From Lenisia limosa (taxonomy: Eukaryota > Breviatea): a stretch of DNA of 64,000 bases. Position 1 is the first letter of the stretch. Each line of letters begins with the position of its first letter. The position numbers were made by a program, and so were the translations under genes. Below, in pieces: positions 46,701 through 59,607 of the stretch. Below the pieces are notes generated by a model. It was not told the origin of the DNA and did no database searches. It was given only the letters and a program-made list of their open reading frames with translations. Location of the stretch: contig LPNZ01006811.1 in NCBI GenBank assembly GCA_001655205.1, positions 60,316-124,315 on the forward strand. Direction: 5' to 3'.

Positions 46701-49700
46701 TTTAGATGCCACTTCAGGGAAGACGTAACACAGAGCACTTAGGATGACCCAGACAAACGGCCTGCCTTCAGCATCTACTTCCGCGTCCTAAACAGTTAAG
46801 AGGGCAACGATAATCACTTCCTAATCAAAACTCACATTGAAAATTGAAGGCAGTAATGACAATGTCTTGAGGTGGAACTCCAAAATGTTCTCTCCTAGAA
46901 TGTGATATGGTAACCGGTCCTTACCTTCGTTTAATTGCGGTTCAGACGGTACGTTGCCATTTAGTGTGATGTAGTAATGCATAGGCCTAGTGGTGAAAAC
47001 ACGGGAAATTCCTTACTTTGGAGGAAGAGATGGGGCAGTTTTCGGAGAAAGGGGGCTTGGTTTGATTTTTTCCAGATCAGCTGGTGGTTTGAGGGGGATT
47101 TGTGAATGCCGTAATAGCTCTTGTTCTTGACGCACGGTCTTTTTCTAGAAAATTAGTATCGGCGAAAAAGAGTGGGTGACGCGTACTTTGAGAGCATCAA
47201 GCTCATCTTGAAGTGAGTGGATCTCAGACTCTCTGAAAGGTAATAATGCCTCTTCTTCCAAGTTATGAAATTAAAACCCAACCAACAGGTCCATATTGGT
47301 CCATTTCAGCTTGTCATTTGCTTCTACGAGGGTGGTATGTGCTACAAAGTTAGAACCGCACGAATATGCCCAATAGCCAACAATTCGATCGTGCTTGAAA
47401 CGTTTGTGTGCTCTGAAGTTGCAACGCGCGATTCTCCTCCTTGACCATGAGGAGCCCAGAATCTCAATACCTACATTAAGAGTGTCCAATTGCCGCTGCA
47501 TTTGCCGCCGAACTTCCTCGTGGCGTGGCACGTGGCCTTCGCGTTGTCTGTGTTTTCATAAGGCCCAATTTTGTGTGAGACTCACCGTTTGACTTCCGCC
47601 ATTGCTTCAATAAGGTCTCGTGAAGGTCTCCCTCCTGTTGGGTAAGCCCCCAAATTGTACAAATTTCAAAGTAACCATGTAAATAATACACGCAATTACC
47701 TTCAAGACCCGCTTCAGCCATTGCTGTTTCAGCGGCTGCAACCTTGTCACGTGCGGTAAACAGATCATTCTAGAAGGCTAATTAGCCACAACGCTATAGA
47801 GGATGTATAAATACTCACAACATTATGCTTGTATATTTTATTGTACTACTACTAATATATGTGTTCACGGAACAACTTATCGTGCTTAATGGTGTATCTT
47901 TCCATCATTTTTTTAGAAGACTATTGCTCATAGAGTATATCCAGAGGCCCAGAAGTAACAGCCACTCACCCTCAATTGCCGCATTTCGTCCCTAAGGCTA
48001 GTATTTTCATTGCCAAGAGCCACAAGTTTGTCTCTCAATTCCCTAATCCATAAACAAACGAACAATGTAGAATTGGGCTTCAAGGCAAGTCAGCCTACTT
48101 GGAAGCCTGGTCTGCCTGCCCAAGTGCGGATTGGAGCTCCTTGTTCTTCGCTACCAAGCTGCCTATTTCTCGCGAATGTTCATTTGCCAGGTTGTCTACC
48201 CCCTGGAAGGCCTTACTCTAAAACGGTGACAAACAGTTTCTTATCACACTCACATATAAACGATCCCGTTCCTCTTCCACGGCTTTTTTGTCGTTTCTTA
48301 GATCCTCAATAAGAATGTTCAGCTGAAAAGGTCAGAAATGACTAGGTTACTTTCAAGACCCACTTCCATGACTCGATCCACTGAAACTTGCTCTATGGCT
48401 TTGGCATGCTCCAGTTCAATAACCTTTCGCAGTTCCTTGATAGATAAGTATACCGCATAAGCCTTACCTCCCGCAGTTTTGCTGTTGTTTCTTCTTGCTT
48501 TTTGATGAGGTTGCTATGATTTTCCTAGTGCATGTAAGAGAAGATGTTACGGAGCCCACGCCGCTCCACCCCCTGCACCCACCTTCAAAGCTGTGAAATG
48601 GGCATCCATGAGACTTATCTTGTTCTGCTGGGAGAGAACCAAAGCAGACTTCTCTCGCAAGTCTGCCTGCATACTGCAAATATTAGATACCAACATTTCG
48701 GTTGCTCCCACCTTGACAGCATTTCAGGGTTTATGGGACCTTGGGCGGTCTCTCGAACCCTAGTGAAGGTAAAAGCAAATGGCTAAGATGGTCATGTTCC
48801 AATTTCAACCCATCATACACATTCTGGAGATGTGAAATTTCATCTTTCTGATCTTCTAGCTCTTGGTGTGCCTGAACAAGCCGGTCACGGAGTAAATGAA
48901 TGACAGCCACGCTACAAGATAAGAATTTACCTAAACGTATCTTTCAAAAGAAAAAGAGCTAACTGATCTGTATTGGGCTGCTCAGCTCTCTCAGAGGTTT
49001 CAATGTCCTAGGTGTAAGAAATAGACCAGATCTGGATATTATAGTATTCTCATCAACCTTCCATTACCTCATGTTCTGGATAGTCAACATGGAGTGGAGG
49101 AACCTGTAATATTACTTTGGAATACGATGGAAGAAGAGAAATGATGTTTCCCAGCGCACGGCTGCTGGTGGTTTGGAAGGCCGTTTGGGGCTCGCTTGGC
49201 GTCTTTGAGGCGTGCTTCCTCGCGGGGTAGGCGGCCGCGAGGGTCGTCCCTTTGGAATAAAGATAATTTATTAATTGACAAGGATTATTCCGACCTTCTC
49301 AAAGAGTAATGATATCCAATAATAATAATAGTGAAAAAAAAAAAAAAAANNNNNNNNNNNNNNNNNNNNNNNNNNNNNNNNNNNNNNNNNNNNNNNNNNN
49401 NNNNNNNNNNNNNNNNNNNNNNNNNTTGAGCTGCTTACCGTGTCGGTTTTAGATCGTACATGGTCGTAGTTACTGACCCGTCTGCTTCGTCCTGATTGCT
49501 GTTCTGATACCACCGTACGGAAATAGGTCACCTTTAACAGGTTACAATAAGCACCAGGAGCCCGTAACTTTTCAGCACTTAGCTGTATTTAGCTCATTTT
49601 GCATTTAGCAAAATATTTTAGCTAAGTACTTTCTTAGTATTGCAGCTAAATCCTACTCGATAGGTGGATTCAGCTAAATACTTTTTGTTTTTTCTCTTCA

Positions 49701-50556
49701 TCTAAGAAGCTTTTACATCTCTTTATCTCTTAATACAAAGCTTAAATATAGTACGTAACGTTTTAAAACAGCGTCAGGCTTTTATTTAGCTCCAAAACCC
49801 CCAAAAATGGCGAAGTACAAAATGAGCTAAATACAGTTATGTGCTGAAATGTCACGGACTCCTGCAACTCCAGACAACATAAAACAGATGAAGCCCACCT
49901 TGTCTTGAAGTTGGCCGTTTTTGAGCTTGAGTGATCTAACTTGGTGTCGTAAATCCTCAATCAAATTCTCAGTCTCAACATCTCTCCGGCGGATGACTGA
50001 GGTGATAAAGGAAAAAAAAAGGAATCAACGAATAACAGCAAAATCGCAGTTTCATAACCCAAAGTAAGGATACGTAGTTCAATCTTCAAAACCCAAAAAA
50101 ACTTAAGAAATATAAATATTTATAGAGTATTTATAAAATGTAGTGGACGCTGTCCCAAAACCCTGCACAAACCTCTTCCTCCTTCTTCAGACTGTTGGCG
50201 CTTCAAGTCGGAGGTTAATCGAATTAGCTTTGTTGCAAGTCTATTTGTTCAATTAATTGTAACATAGTTAATGAAAAAGTTTAGCTGGGAGAAAGAGAGC
50301 ACAATAAACCAACGCAAACCTCTTCAGGTGGTCTTCCTGTTCAGCAATATGGCATTTAAGTCCTTGATTTTCATCTTTAAGTGTCAAATACTTATCTTCC
50401 AGTGCTTGAGCAGATGGAAGGTCCCTCCTTGTGTAGATCTGCTCACCAACATCTAAAAAAGGTCACAAAAATCATTCATTTCCTTCCCATACGTTGATCT
50501 TTGGGTGGGTAATAACTTTCTTCAACAGGAGGAGCCCAATTGCTATTTCTCTGCAT
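43782..50556 (-). CDS. RPGRIP1L: RPGRIP1L/MKS5-like ciliary transition-zone protein (coiled coil plus C2 domains)
   Basis: Scaffold of the ciliary transition zone. The start at 50556 gives MQRNSNWAPPVEESYYPPKD. Next comes the family N-terminus: LPSAQALEDKYLTLKDENQG and EQEDHLK, then an ATKLIRLTSDLKR-like segment near 50200, IEDLRHQVRSLKLKNGQLQD and YFRTVVSEQQSGRSRRVSNY. A long coiled coil follows (48950-47000). The C2 region spans about 46950-45400 (LHYYITLNGNVPSEPQL, PISTTVSFILPSVELPVMEF, QAQISVITASGLPTTDTTG, PISYGVYYHLPPGQ). An acidic linker with KKNTIFDDLDDEPPIAPFQG leads to a C-terminal C2-like domain (MVIEIHGVSLLSMETENGPL, CLFSGVDIVGQNVELFSPDG) ending in DALNHLTF at 43782. Three N runs (45213-45330, 45798-45908, 49350-49425) fall inside. 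One intron holds a MITE. The order matches RPGRIP1L/RPGRIP1; in a protist the single orthologue is best called RPGRIP1L-like. Confidence 0.88.
49555..49864. mobile_element. MITE with 47-bp terminal inverted repeats
   Basis: Left arm 49555-49601 begins CAGGAGCCCGTAACTTTTCA; right arm 49818-49864 is its inverted copy, beginning (reverse strand) CAGGAGTCCGTGACATTTCA. By eye, 42 of 47 positions match. The 216-bp interior is AT-rich, with short AGCTAA sub-palindromes, and has no open frame. The element lies inside an RPGRIP1L intron that is about 365 nt long, several times the local norm. No target duplication longer than two bases is visible. This is a non-autonomous DNA transposon relic. Confidence 0.8.
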
Positions 50557-51003
50557 TATAAACTCTTACTATTGAAGCGTTTTAGGTATTTATATTGAAG
50601 AATTAAATAGAACTACTTTCACATGCTACTATCACTGTGTATTCGTGTTTTTTTTTTGTTTTTTTTATGAAACTAAACTCTACTGGTACAGCCGGATATA
50701 TAGATAAAGTGACAGACATGACTCAACCATTCCTTCCACCCTCCGACAAACTATTCTTTTCCTAAATTATTAAATTAGCAATAAAAAAAATAAAAAAACA
50801 AACAAAAAAAAAAGCTGGGTAGTAGTACTGTCTACATTGTTCAGTTGCTTGCAAGCTTAAGCTTAAGCCAAAAAGGGCTTTGGATATGTGGTCTAAAAGC
50901 AATGTGTTAGCATCCCTTTCAATTGAAGAAACTGAATTGCATAAGTTCCCCCTTTGTGACTCAATTAATCAATTGTTTTCTTCTCTCAGGTCAACAAAGG
51001 GGG
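50557..51003. other. Divergent promoter region, no gene
   Basis: Spacer between the RPGRIP1L-like gene and the large plus-strand gene. It holds long T and A runs (50649-50666, 50780-50815), a repeated AAGCTTAAGCTTAAG at about 50852-50866, and a pyrimidine-rich acceptor, TTTTCTTCTCTCAG, at the right end. No coding signal. Confidence 0.4.
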
Positions 51004-54000
51004 ATGACAGCATTTTTCAATTACAAAGCGAAGGTAGATAGGGGGCGAAACTATAATATACTTGATTTTTTTGACAAATATTAACAATACTACAGGTGCT
51101 GACGTTCCTGCTCTCAGTGAGCTGAACCATTTCATGAAAATCACTCTTCTGAATGCCCAGGTTAGACTTAATACACTCAATGCTTCTAATGTTGACAGGA
51201 CCTTGGCGAACGTTTTCCACTTGCTCATCCAAAAGGATTCGAGATTTTACTTCACATTCTGAGCAAGACAAAAGACAGTGGAATGGATGCTGAGGTATCG
51301 CATCCTAGACACAATTACATGTTTAGATTCGTTCCGATGTGTTTCAGTGCATTTCCTTTGACCTTTCTCAATTAATCCAACAGCTTCAAAAGAAAAACTT
51401 CAATACTAATATTATTACTGGTAAGGCCACATACCAATTCTCAGAATCCAGCTTTCAAAATGCATGTGTTTTTGATAAATATCTACATTTCACAGATTGA
51501 ACTGAACATGCTGGCTAAACAAAATTGTGAAAGCAAGAGCGCCAAGTCTGAACAGTCCAAAATTGCTGCAGCTTGGTCTGAGATGTGCAAAGTCAAAGCT
51601 CTTGACTTGCTTAACATGGCCTTATCTGTTTCGAAGTCCTCTGTTGTTATGAATAGGTGGGCTGAATGCAGTTTGTCTCGCTCATTGTTATAGTTATGAG
51701 TTTGGAGTTTTAGTTCGCCTCACCAGATCTACATTTGCCGTTCTCATGAGAAACAAAGCAAATTTCAAAGTATGGAAGTATGCGTATTAAATTATTATTT
51801 TAGGGAGGTAGTCTCAAACGTTGTACAATTCAAGCAATGAGAGTTGGATTAGAGCAGCTTTTGGTTTCCCTCTTACAAGCTTCTGACGAAATGACATGGA
51901 ATTTGAATGAGGATCTCTTAGATGATAATGAAGAGGAAATGACAGGTATGTAAATCACATAAGTCTAATTCAGTCCAGACTTTAGGGTGATCCATTCGTC
52001 TATTACCGAGGGGACTCCTATATATTGCAACTTGATGCTTGAGAGTGAAGGAGCAGATGAAATTCTCACATCAAGTTACAAAGTGGGTGTGTTACTAATT
52101 TCTGCTCCTATGATAGAAGAGAACTGATCCAATATTATATTCTGTTTATCACCCTAGCGCCTTTCTGAATCTGAAAGACCTTCCCCAAGTGTTATTGCTC
52201 TCGTATCAAACCTCATCCCTGGAGTGTTAGAAACGGTATTCAGAGTAGGGATATGTAACTTCTCAGGAATCAATATCCGAATCAAAAACCAAAGATAAGT
52301 CAAGGAGATCTTTGGAATCAGAGAGCGACGAAGATAGTGATGTCGAATACGGTTCAAAAGGAAATGCGAAGACATTTCACAAAGGAGTTTGAAATATAAA
52401 ATTAAGTTCATTCTTAGATGGAACAAAAAGAAGACACTCTCAATTTCCAAAGGTTACATCTTGCAGTGCAATGTATCGCACCAGGAGGAGCGGCCGGAAC
52501 TGGTGGTGTGCTCAGTGCTCTTATTGAACTATTATGGACACCTCAACAAGGAAAAGTAGGAAGCTTATTATTATCATAACATGTGTAGATTCGAAGAATG
52601 ATTATTGAGGCAATTGGATCTATTGTCACTTGTCTTTCACATAGAGATCAATGGTGAGTTGGTTCCTTTCTAATGAGTCAGCGTTACTGAGACAACTGAA
52701 GACGAACTCATTGAGGTACTCATAGCATTTGGTGAATGTGACAAAGATTCGGTGCTCAGAACAAGGTATTTATATTTTCAAACAAAGATGTTATTTTGTA
52801 TTTTTATTCATTCCAGAATCTTCCAATATTTGTCAGAGTGGTTAATTGTCAAACGATTGAATAATTTGGAGATAAGTTCAGAAGTATATTTGAGAGTTCT
52901 TAAACTATTTTCTCTTGGTTTATGTGACATCAGCAAGGTAATACAGTTTTTGCGTAGTCTAACTTGTTTAGATAGTTCGAGGCAAAGTGATAAAGCTTAT
53001 CCCAGGAGTTATTGTAGTTAACCCAATTACAAATACATTGGTTCGGAAGGACTATCAAGAAAGCGAAACTCTCGCTACCTTCAACGAGATAATTTATGAC
53101 AACATCCTCACAAATGCGTATCAAATCATTTCTCTTCCCCCACAATCTGAATTCTACTGCGAAGATCATGTCAAAGTTTGCCTTCACCTTTTTAATTAAA
53201 AACTATCCAGGAGATCATAACATTCTTGGAAACGGATTTCAGTTTAATCCAGCGGCTCATCCTTACCGATACCAAATTGGAGACCCCAATGGAGCTGTTG
53301 GAGGGTGGTTGTTTTGGGAATACATTCAATGTTTGGTGCTTACTTTTGCAGAGGGACCTTTCTGAACTGCGAACTTGAGAAGCTTATCACTGCTGCATCT
53401 ATCACCCCCACACCTTCATTTTTACCGGTTGTTGGAAACGCATGTCTCAAGAGAGTTAGGGATCTAATGAATTTGACTTTGTCTAGATACTCTTCACCGA
53501 TGACGAGCCAACTTCAGCTTTAGTAAATCTCTTTGAAAACCTATCAGGCTCCTTGACGGATGTTGCCATTTCTGCATTTCAGGAAGCAATAAAAAATGGT
53601 GTGACAACCATTCACATTTCTAATATGCATCTAGATTCATCTATTCAAAATGGAATTACCAAAATCATTCGTTACCTTGCCAAATACTTACTTGTTTTCA
53701 ATTCTCAATATCAGCCAAATGAAGGTTACGGCTTTCAATCGCTGACTCATGTAGACTTTGAAAATACCCCAAAAGAATGCTGGGAAGGGGTAAAACCAGT
53801 AATTCGATCTCTTTCGGTTTGAGTAAACTCAGGGACTAACATATCAGGTTATGGGTGTGCTTAAAACTGTCAGAGCATTGGCTGACTTATCAATTGTCAC
53901 TAAAGAAGTGGGTACAAACATGTCAATTACACCATTTAGTATTTGTCCATTTACACGAGCTTTGCAGATTGTTGCCTCCAAGTCATCCTGTCAAATGAGG

Positions 54001-56234
54001 TGAAAGAAGTGAGTATAGGGTTTCGTGCAGGCTTATCCAGAAGAAATCTGAAACCGAAAACCTTGTAAAGGAGACTACCACTGATTACCCAACTCTGTCC
54101 CACACTGAGGCAATTCCGTTACTACGTTTAGCCCTGGAATTGTGTGAATCGCTAGTTATTGAATGTAAGAGAAAAGGGACTGAAACTGATATTGCAGGCA
54201 CGCCAACGCAAAATCAACAAATAAAGAAATTCATTAAAAGTCACATTGTGGACCTCTTCCGACTACGATGCACAAGTACTCCTGCCATTCTTTTCAGGGT
54301 GTCACCTCAACCAAGAAGACAAGTATTCACCGTTGTCTGTCTCATCTTTTAGCTCCTTGAAATTGTTGAGTGGTTTCATCACAATGTAGCATTTACAAAC
54401 AGTTCCAATTTAGCTTCCTTTATAAGTAAGGTCTTTTACCATTTATGGTAACAATTACAGCTATGATTGGTTATGTTGCATCAAAAACATCTGAAAAACT
54501 ACAGAGCTCAATTCAGGCCAAAATTCAAGAGTATTTGAGATTTGCCACACTTATGGAACAGGATCGGGCTTCAGACAGGTGGTGACAAATCTGGGACAGC
54601 AAAACAAGTAAGTTTTAAGGTAATTACTGACTCTAGGATGGAGACTATATGGCTGTCCAAGTCAATAAGGATGCTGCGAGAAATTGGATGCTTGAAACCA
54701 AAGCTGCCATAGTGGATGAAGAATCATCGTATCTTGGAAGGTATGTTTTGTAAATCAATTAACGATGTATAGATATGCACCATTACTCCATGGAATCATT
54801 ACAAAGAAGCATGAAAACAATGTAGTGACTGATGAAGTAGTGTCATGTGCTATTGTCTGTCTTGGTATGTGAATTTGTTGTGAATTATTTTTGAAGGACG
54901 GTTTTGCTCATTGAGTTCAAAAGTTACCACAAAATACGGCACTACCTTTTTGAACCTTGCAAAAGAAACAATAACAAAAAAAGAGGCTCTTGAGGTTGAT
55001 GACAAGGTTTGCTTTGATGAAATTTTTTATATTTTTTTTAGAAAGAACTTCAAAAAAAGCTAACTCCAACCAAATCAAGAAGAAAGCGACACCTGGATTC
55101 TGAAAGTGACAGGTGTGCCTTTGACACACCACTTATTTCTGCAGTGAAGAGGATGTAGAAGAGAGCACTCTTGATAGCGAATCTCGAAGTAGAGCCTCAG
55201 ACGTGACTACTTCACTATTAATTTTGGCTGACTTGACTTTCCTTGGTCATCTCTCTTCTGACTTACAAGAGGATTTCAAAAACGTTTTAGTATCTAGGCT
55301 GAACCCCACCAGTTCTTTTTCAGTAAGTCGTACCAGATCTTTAAGTTAATCTCAGGTTTGCTGTGATGAGGCCACCAAGGTTCTTCGAAGAACTTGCCTG
55401 GCAATTCTCACGGATCTGCTTCAGAAACGTGTTTTTACTCTATACGAAAACCTCCAAGTAGGTCCTTCCCATCAGCTCACTTTCAGGTTATCGCATCATG
55501 TCTTATCCAAAGCGACTTAAAAGCAACTGCAGAGAACTTCCTGCGAACAGAATTTGCAGTAGGCTACAATTTGTAAAGTCTCACAGGCCAGTCGGACGAG
55601 TATAAGAACCAAGATGTTGTCTTCCAGACATTTGCTGCATTACAAGTTGGTCACATTTTTGTAATAAACGTTTAGTCCGAAGATAGCTCTCTTGAACAGA
55701 TCCATCAACGACGAATTATGACAGAAATGACAAAGTTGGTAAATGTGTGATTTATCACGTCTCAGGCGGTTCATTGGGCACAATCATATCCAGCTTTGCA
55801 CAACAATCCTCTCCGCCATCCCAGTCAGATCGGACGAATTCAAGGTGAAGCTCATCTCATTACTGACCATTCAGTCTGAAGCCTTCCACATGCTTGGTCT
55901 CGTCAAGGTGCCAGGGGCTTCGGTACGAACTAAGGTTTGGAGCTTGGGGTAAATCTCACATCCAGACCGGAGCTACGGAGCTAAACGGCTATTTGGCGAA
56001 CTTACTAAGGTGCGTTCTCATTGTCCTCAAGCCACTCATGGTATAGGCATACAACAAGACTTTCAATGTCCTATCTGAAGGCAAACAAAGAGGCACTTCG
56101 ACACTTGGAACACCACATTGAGATGCTGCCTTGCCCCAAGAAAGGTAAGACATCAGACTTCATTACATTTCTATAACCTGGCAGCAAAAAACGATATTGA
56201 GAAATCCATTGTTCTCCTTCAAAGACGAAAGTAA
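51004..56234 (+). CDS. Large all-helical repeat-type protein, family not identified
   Basis: About 20 exons give roughly 1,300 residues of predominantly helical sequence without low complexity. Segments include DVPALSELNHFMKITLLNAQ, FPLAHPKGFEILLHILSKTK, SFDLSQLIQQLQKKNFNTN, KALDLLNMALSVSKSS, AMRVGLEQLLVSLLQASDE, EVLIAFGECDKDSVLRTRIF, YLSEWLIVKRLNNLEISSEV, GSLTDVAISAFQEAI, EAIPLLRLALELCESLVIEC, SCAIVCLGRFCSLSSKVTTK, LILADLTFLGHLSSDLQEDF and VLRRTCLAILTDLLQKR. The end is KNDIEKSIVLLQRRK at TAA 56232-56234. Two acidic Asp/Glu-rich linkers (near 51920 and 55110) divide it. The feel is of a HEAT/ARM-type solenoid such as condensin or Fanconi-type proteins, but the diagnostic condensin D2 motif is absent and I make no assignment. 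The first exon is uncertain. Confidence 0.6.
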
Positions 56235-56375
56235 TGCCAATTGGAATTTGGTGTGTTGTATATTAGTATTGCATTGGGCTAATGTAGTGTGTTTGAGATC
56301 GATCATGAAATATGATATGCAAATAGTAATGATTACAAGTCATGTACAATATCAACCCAGTACACCCTGAAATGA

Positions 56376-59300
56376 CTAACCACGACGTCTATTGGCAGTA
56401 CTAAGCAAAACATAGGCCTTTTTCCTTCCTTTCTGGGGTACTCTTCTTGCAGCATCACTCCCAGAAGCGGGGATATCCAATGCGGATGATAGGTTCCACC
56501 CTACAACTATAAAACGTCTATCCATGCAAAGGAGTAATAGATTACTCTTTAAATTTTAGCTGATCACGTATCCATGAGGCGAACGTACCGCTGGAGGAAG
56601 GCTGTGCTGAGGGGGCAGCGGATGGCGTGGGGAAGTCTTCCGCTGGAGCTGGGCTGGACTTGATGGTTTTGGATAGACGGCCGGATCCCCAGGCGCCTCT
56701 CAGGGCTGGAGCTAACTGGTCAAAGTCATGACAGCGCAAACCTTGTATAGGCGGTCCAGTGTTGGCGATATAACCCTGGGGGTTGGAAGCTCCCATACCC
56801 GCTAGTAGCATTAGTACCACTGGCTTTCAAATACTCAAGAAAATATTCCTACATGTGGAAGGGGGAGGCCCCGCGACTCCTTTCGCCGCAGCCAAATATG
56901 ACCCTAAAAATGAAGTCAGTTCCAATGTAGATTGCTTTAGAGGCGTCATACCTTGTTTGATGTTGGCTTGAAGGGGAGCTGCCTCAGTTGCTGTTGTCTC
57001 CTCTATCCATCTGGAACGTTATCATCACCCTGAAAAGTGCCCCACTTTTTGGCATCTCGAATTTCGTTAATTTCAGACAGAGATGGGCCCTCATAAGCCT
57101 AAACTGTAACACACTGGGTGGGGGTTCATAACGCCTACCACAAGAGGGGTTTCAACAAAATGGCTCTTTTCCCTTCTATCTTTTGCTTTTCTCCTCTTTG
57201 CACGGGAGTTCAGGTCTGATGAATACTTCTATTAAAGGTGAGTTGACTCACACAAAAGATTTCACAAACCTGATAGCACTGTTTGGACACAGTTTGTGAC
57301 AAGTCAACCTCTGCAAACCAAACCACCGACCTCAGTGGGAGGTGTTTCAGGGCTTTATTTCGCTTTCGCGTTTGTTCGTCTACCGATTTCTCTGTTAAAG
57401 CCTTAATAGATGTCTGAAGGGTCATATTGATCATACTATACATAATATTCAAGTCTCAAGTTATGCTAACCTTTATCTGCTTGGGCATGGCAGAGAAAGA
57501 TCCAAATTCATCAACAAGCATTTTCGTGTTGATTGGTTCCAAAAAGACAAGCCCTAGAAAACTCTGACAACATAGGCCGGACAAACCTCCGTCATGGGCC
57601 TGATACCAATAGACCAAGGAAGGATCGTCCGACTGGGGGACGGGGACGGATGGAGGAGGAGGTTCGAGAAGGGGTTCAGATGGAATTGGTGAGGGTGATG
57701 ATGCTTGAGGATTGTCTTCCCAGGCCTTTTGTGTAGAAGGAACGATCTTCAGATCCCCAACGCTTGGTAAGCTGGGTGGCTCTCTGGATATTACAAAAAA
57801 ATAAACACAAACAGAAAGACACAATGTAGATTGAACCAACTCTTCTCCCTTCTTGACATTCTTCTCCAGATTAATAAGTCGAGAGATTTCACGTTGCGTA
57901 ACAATAATATCGTCCTGGTTGAGTTACAATAATTCATGCCTCATAATCTATGCATCAAGTTGAATTGACTCACCTTAGCGTTTTGGATAGCAGATTCTAA
58001 GAACGTTGACGCTTCCACATCAGGAAACTCCAGAAGACTTGGTCGGCATGCCTCCAGTTCTTTCAACTCTCTCCGATTGATTCGTAGCCTCTGCAAATAT
58101 GAGCTTGGGGGCGAACCTTGTTAACATACCTCGTTAGGACTGAGGATACACGCCCTATTGAAGAAGCGAAGTTTGTCAACACCCGAAGGTAAAGAGTCTC
58201 CGTCAAGGCCAGGACTAAAGAGTAACGTGGTTGGGTTTCAATGCGAAGCCACCCCACACACCTCCAGTCTTGCACAGGCCCGGATATGATTGAGCCGTTG
58301 CGACGCGAGCACAAGGCCATTGTTATGGACTTGCCCACTTTGGGCGGCGGCCGCACTTGCCATTGTGCAGGCTTTAGCGATGACTGGCTGATGTAATCTA
58401 AAAAGTCATCTCAAATCATAATGCGTTTTACACTGTCATAAGTGTCCATTTCCATTTTTTACTTACTGATATGATACCTCATACCCATTCGTATGATAAT
58501 TGAACAACAAGTCTCAATGTAACTCTGATACATCATATGTATTCGGGATGAAATATTGTGTTTTGACTGTTCATCGACTTGAATAGTAGTATGACAGTGG
58601 AAGGACACCAAATCATGAGCAACACGAACCCCCCAGTACCGAAACAGATGGGGCATTTGGGCTTGGTTAGAGTCTCAGAGAAATGACGAACAATACACGG
58701 TTTGCAGAAGATATGACCACATCGTGACACCCGTCTGAAGGGTCAAAATACTGATGTTTATTGNNNNNNNNNNNNNNNNNNNNNNNNNNNNNNNNNNNNN
58801 NNNNNNNNNNNNNNNNNNNNNNNNNNNNNNNNNNNNNNNNNNNNNNNNNNNNNNNNNNNNNNNNNNNNNNNNNNNNNNNNNNNNNNNNNNNNNNNNNNNA
58901 CGCGGAAGATGGCCGTTCCAAACAGATTGGACAGTGCACTTCCTTATCAGTCAAGCATTCCACCAACGCAGCGTCATCCCATTCTATTTGAAAGTCGGGG
59001 TCAAGGGTCAGAGCCTTTGTGTCTGCGTGGTAAAGCCTGATCAAACTATAGATACCCATGTCACTTGCTTACTTTGGAAAGTATTGTTGACCCAAAATCG
59101 GAAGCTGAAACAAAGTCAAAATTCCAGTAATACAACATACTTTGCTTGGATGTAGTCATCTTTAATTCTGTTGAGAAATGTCGCATGCGTGGGTTCTGGC
59201 GTCGGGTTGTAGATTGGGCCTGGGGCTGTGATATAGAACACAAGGGAGGGTAGTATGCGACTACTATTGGCCGGGAATATTATTATTATAATAAACGGAG

Positions 59301-59607
59301 TCGAAAAAAAGAGTGGTAGAAAGACGAGGGAGCCTAGCAATGAATAACATCTCCCAAACAAACTTGCAGGAGCCTTGTGCTCAGCATAATAAAAGCCTAT
59401 GAGGCTATTCTCCGAGAAAACATTCGTCTGTGGAGCACGGGAAGTGTTGTCTTTAGAGCCACCTCTACCTCTACCTCCCCTCTGACCGCCGCGTTGCCCT
59501 CCACGACCTCTATTAGAACGTTGGTGATCGCTAGAGGGACCAGAAGTGTCTTTCCTAGAAGATTTCCCTTTTCCTCTTCCCCTTCCTCCCCTTCCTCTTT
59601 CTTCCAT
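56376..59607 (-). CDS. RNF10: RNF10-family RING E3 ubiquitin ligase
   Basis: RING-type E3; RNF10 and yeast Mag2 ubiquitinate 40S ribosomal proteins during stalled initiation (established for the family). The start at 59607 gives MEERGRGGRGRGKGKSSRKD and an RGG-rich N-terminus. Then follow IYNPTPEPTHATFLNRIKDD and FQIEWDDAALVECLTDKEVH, leading to the RING: HCPICLERPSSA, then the N run (58764-58899), then RCGHIFCKPCIVRHFSETL and KPKCPICF. C-terminal to the RING come the family blocks LVYWYQAHDGG, LVFLEPINTKMLVDEFGSFS, MPKQIK, TRKRNKALKHLPLRSVVWFA and FAEVDLS (57600-57300). The end is the usual PSSSGTFASWIRDQ, then KKAYVLLSTANRRRG at 56376. The RING Cys/His ligands outside the gap are intact. 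Length and order agree with RNF10. Confidence 0.9.

Noticed and set aside
51004-56234. Assignment of the large helical gene to condensin D2, FANCD2 or FANCI
   Set aside because: General helical character fits, but no diagnostic motif of any of these families was visible, so the name would be a guess.
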